Shown here one piece after another: positions 5,943 through 7,746 of a stretch of DNA of 7,746 nt. Position 1 is the stretch's first letter. Every line of letters starts with the position of its first letter. The translations under genes and the position numbers were made by a program. The notes under the pieces were generated by a model that made no database searches, had not been told where the DNA came from, and worked only from the letters and a program-made list of their open reading frames with translations. The stretch is from Nitrosomonas sp. (lineage in GTDB: Bacteria; Pseudomonadota; Gammaproteobacteria; Burkholderiales; Nitrosomonadaceae): the NCBI GenBank assembly GCA_021774205.1, contig JAJFJI010000202.1, positions 1-7,746 of the forward strand, read 5' to 3'.

Positions 5943-6176
5943 ATGCGAACTACAATAAATATTGATGACCAGTTGTTGAAATATGCCAAGCAACAGGCGG
6001 CTCAACGAGGCTGCACTTTAAAACAAGTCATCGAAGACGCACTTCGTGAATCACTTTCGCATCAGCGCTTAGAATCCAAACCGGTCAAACTAGAAACTGT
6101 TTCTGGCACCGGCCTAAAACCAGGAATTAATCTGGATGATGGGCGTAGCTTAAACGACATCATGGATGGCCGTTAA
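5943..6176 (+). CDS. vapB: VapB-type ribbon-helix-helix antitoxin
   Basis: A 77-residue antitoxin of a type II toxin-antitoxin pair. Residues 1-38 (MRTTINIDDQLLKYAKQQAA, then QRGCTLKQVIEDALRESL) form the classic ribbon-helix-helix: a basic beta strand for operator binding and two helices. The tail ETVSGTGLKPGINLDDGRSL (51-70), then NDIMDGR, is the extended segment that usually wraps the PIN toxin (family pattern G-GL-PGVDLDDS--L-D-MD). I chose ATG 5943 because it starts exactly at the RTTI strand; the GTG at 5931 would add four residues. TGGA precedes it by a few bases. The stop overlaps the vapC start in TAATG, so the two are co-translated. It probably represses its own operon, alone or with VapC. 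Confidence 0.88.
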   Translation: MRTTINIDDQLLKYAKQQAAQRGCTLKQVIEDALRESLSHQRLESKPVKLETVSGTGLKPGINLDDGRSLNDIMDGR

Positions 6177-6616
6177 TGCTCTTGATGGATGTCAATGCAT
6201 TGGTTTATGCGCATCGAGAAGACACCCCTGATCATGGATCCTACCGTAATTGGCTGGAATCCATTATTAATGGTAATACCGCTTATGGTTATTCGGCGTT
6301 AGTGTTAAGTGGATTTTTGCGAGTGGTTACGCACCCCAGGATTTTTGAAATGCCAACCCCATTACCAAGTGCTATCCGTTTTGTTAATCAAGTCAGCGTA
6401 TCGCCTCATGCCGTTCGACTTGCGCCGGGTCCTATGCACTGGAAAATTTTTTTGCAATGCATTGAACAAATTGACGCTAAAGGAAATGATATTCCTGATG
6501 CGTATCATGCAGCGTTAGCAATAGAATGGAATTGTGAATGGGTTACGACGGATAAAGGTTTTAAACGTTTCAAAGACTTGAAAGTTCGCCACCCTTTGAC
6601 GCTATTGGATTCCTGA
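6176..6616 (+). CDS. vapC: VapC-type PIN-domain ribonuclease toxin
   Basis: A 146-residue PIN-domain toxin, presumably a magnesium-dependent RNase that blocks translation when its antitoxin is lost. Asp5 sits in LLMDVNALVYAHRED. WLESIINGN and ALVLSGFLRVVTHPRIF (41-57) match a VapC subfamily (LVLAGFLRLVTNPRVF type). GNDIPDAYHAALAIEW (103-118) supplies Asp108 and Glu117, and TTDKGFKRF (124-132) supplies Asp126. The acidic residues expected in this subfamily are present and the length is normal, so it appears intact. It begins inside the vapB stop codon and ends inside the next gene's start codon (TGATG at 6614-6618). The coupling to a downstream transposase gene is unusual. Confidence 0.9.
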   Translation: MLLMDVNALVYAHREDTPDHGSYRNWLESIINGNTAYGYSALVLSGFLRVVTHPRIFEMPTPLPSAIRFVNQVSVSPHAVRLAPGPMHWKIFLQCIEQIDAKGNDIPDAYHAALAIEWNCEWVTTDKGFKRFKDLKVRHPLTLLDS

Positions 6617-7311
6617 TGCCCAGGAAACGGCGGTTTTACCAGCCGGGTGTCCCTGCGCATGTCTTTCAGCGTGGACACAATCAACAACCGGTATTTTTTG
6701 GCGACGCGGATTATCTTGCCTATTTACGTTTTTTAAAAACATCAGCCGATGCACTTGAATGTCAGGTTCATGCCTATGTATTAATGACAAATCATGTGCA
6801 TTTATTAATCACACCCAAGGCTGAGAATGATATTAGTTTGTTATTTCAGAGCATCGGTCGCCATTTTGTATCGCACATTAACAAAACCTATCAGCGCCGC
6901 GGAAGTTTATGGGAGGGACGACATAAGGGTAATATTTTAGAATCTGAAGCCTACTTCCTAGCCTGCATGCGTTACATTGAGATGAATCCAGTACGCGCCG
7001 GGATGGTTGATCATCCTGCGCAGTATCGTTGGTCGAGTTATGTGGCGAATTCCCAAGGGATTGATAATGCCGTTATTCAGCCGCATGAACTTTATATGTC
7101 TTTAGGCAAAACCGCCGAGACACGACAACTGGCCTACCGAGAATTGTTTGCAACATTAACCCAGCTTGATGAACTTGAATTAATCCGTACAAGTTTGCAC
7201 TCCGGAACGCCACTGGGCAATCGCCATTTCAAACAACAAATTGAATCTGTTGCTGGCTGTAGTGTGGGTTTTAGCAAGCGCGGCAGGCCGTTGAAGAATA
7301 GATTACAATAA
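6616..7311 (+). CDS. REP-associated tyrosine transposase (RAYT), Y1/HUH family
   Basis: A 231-residue single-strand DNA transposase-like protein related to IS200/IS605 TnpA. In bacteria such proteins are usually single-copy domesticated genes that handle REP palindromes. The N-terminus MPRKRRFYQPGVPAHVFQRG fits the family (R-R---PG-P-HV-QRG-N). The HUH motif is H60-V-H62 in LMTNHVHLLITP. Tyr113 in ESEAYFLACMRYIEMNPVRA is the probable catalytic tyrosine, followed by MVDHPAQYRWSSY. The C-terminal region has SGTPLGNRHFKQQIE and the RGRPLKN tail typical of one RAYT group. Full length and all motifs are present, so it is likely active. Its ATG overlaps the vapC TGA by one base and I see no independent promoter, so it is probably expressed with vapBC. 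Confidence 0.93.
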   Translation: MPRKRRFYQPGVPAHVFQRGHNQQPVFFGDADYLAYLRFLKTSADALECQVHAYVLMTNHVHLLITPKAENDISLLFQSIGRHFVSHINKTYQRRGSLWEGRHKGNILESEAYFLACMRYIEMNPVRAGMVDHPAQYRWSSYVANSQGIDNAVIQPHELYMSLGKTAETRQLAYRELFATLTQLDELELIRTSLHSGTPLGNRHFKQQIESVAGCSVGFSKRGRPLKNRLQ

Positions 7312-7334
7312 AATAATTCAGCAGGTTATAGCCG

Positions 7335-7354
7335 ATTATTGATGAATAATTTTT
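7335..7354 (+). terminator. AT-only hairpin with T-tract after the RAYT gene
   Basis: ATTATT (7335-7340) and AATAAT (7345-7350) pair around GATG and are followed by TTTT, 23 nt after the RAYT stop. The stem has no GC pair, so it would be weak as an intrinsic terminator. It is listed because of its position. Confidence 0.25.
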
Positions 7355-7392
7355 CCCAGACTATGCATGAGAATATTATTAAGGTAAAAATA

Positions 7393-7427
7393 CCGGCGTA
7401 ACTCCAACCGGAAGACCGGGCATTTTT
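7393..7427 (+). terminator. CCGG hairpin region with T-tract; terminator or REP-like unit
   Basis: CCGG occurs at 7393, 7408 and 7416. The last two form a 4-bp hairpin with loop AAGA, followed by GCATTTTT (7420-7427). It lies between the RAYT stop and the ArsC-like gene. It could be a short intrinsic terminator for the vapBC-RAYT operon or a REP-type palindrome used by the RAYT. Both are inference, and the stem is short. Confidence 0.3.
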
Positions 7428-7455
7428 ATCATTTCAACACATAGGCCAGAAAACC

Positions 7456-7746
7456 ATGCTCAAATTTTATGGTTACAAAAAATGCGGCACTTGTCGCAAG
7501 GCGGAAAAATTTTTCCAGCAAGCCGAAATTGCTTATGAATTTATTGATATTACCGAAAACCCACCAACGGCAGAAGAACTGGCAACCATTGCCAAACTTG
7601 CCGCCACGCCACTGAAAAAACTCTTCAATACCAGCGGAATGCAATACCGAGAATTGAAAATTAAGGAACAGCTGCCCACGTTATCAGATCTAGAAATATT
7701 GGCACTGCTGGCGGGAAATGGACGTCTGATCAAGCGGCCATTGATC
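7456..7746 (+). CDS. Arsenate reductase (ArsC/Spx/YffB-like) family protein, 3' end outside the window
   Basis: A frame from ATG 7456 stays open to the window end (97 codons). It starts MLKFYGYKKCGTCRKAEKFF, the thioredoxin-fold signature of the ArsC/Spx family, with C10-x2-C13 (Y-KC-TCRKA). IAYEFIDITENPPTAEEL follows (family pattern DI-E-PPS-EEL), then TPLKKLFNTSGMQYRELKIK. The end reads LLAGNGRLIKRPLI, the conserved DG-LIKRPI- segment with the substrate-side Arg. Family members are about 115-118 residues, so about 20 are missing. With CxxC it resembles Spx/MgsR-type or uncharacterised members more than classical glutaredoxin-dependent ArsC, which has a single Cys here. Arsenate reduction is therefore uncertain; a thiol-redox role is equally possible. 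No ars genes are visible nearby. Confidence 0.88.
   Translation, partial: MLKFYGYKKCGTCRKAEKFFQQAEIAYEFIDITENPPTAEELATIAKLAATPLKKLFNTSGMQYRELKIKEQLPTLSDLEILALLAGNGRLIKRPLI

Noticed and set aside
7429..7733. Minus-strand frames of 66-71 codons at the right end
   Set aside because: They are antisense to the ArsC/Spx-like gene, whose CxxC and RPLI motifs are clear.
1..7746. CRISPR array, tRNA or rRNA genes
   Set aside because: No regularly spaced repeats and no tRNA- or rRNA-like segments were seen on either strand.

Overview
The window looks like an accessory region of a moderately AT-rich proteobacterial chromosome. A gammaproteobacterium or close relative is my inference, from a gram-negative lipoprotein, a VapBC module, a RAYT transposase, IS91 and IS6 remnants and an ArsC/Spx-like gene. 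No sequence search was possible. Two genes run off the window edges: a lipoprotein on the left and an arsenate reductase-like protein on the right.

Layout. 1-1239 (minus) is the 5' part of a large Trp-rich lipoprotein gene of unknown function. 1240-1469 shows nothing I can support. 1470-2018 (minus) is a gene graveyard with three eroded fragments in one orientation: a HepT (DUF86)-like toxin, a second HEPN-type protein and the zinc-ribbon part of an IS91-type transposase. 2079-2140 holds three copies of an 8-bp word. 2151-3485 (plus) is an intact APC-family amino acid permease. Its 3' end overlaps by 56 bp the convergent gene at 3430-4902 (minus), the most unusual gene here: an N-terminal coiled coil and one membrane helix fused to a divergent SAM hydroxide adenosyltransferase (DUF62, chlorinase/fluorinase fold) domain. 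The SAM-site signatures look partly kept, but the hydrolase catalytic triad appears lost. Divergent from it, 5096-5362 (plus) encodes a short exported four-cysteine protein.

5381-5846 is an IS6-family insertion sequence remnant: its transposase frame carries one in-frame TGA and is cut off before the last catalytic residue. Directly at the cut begins a compact three-gene unit, vapB-vapC-RAYT (5943-7311). Each junction is a 1-nt stop/start overlap (TAATG, then TGATG), so an antitoxin, a PIN-domain toxin and a REP-type tyrosine transposase appear translationally coupled. Two small hairpins follow, then the start of the ArsC/Spx-like gene.

How the parts relate. The left and right thirds are dominated by toxin-antitoxin and transposase pieces, one set dead and one apparently intact. 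The most plausible new biology is the membrane-anchored DUF62 protein and the RAYT gene coupled to a VapBC addiction module.
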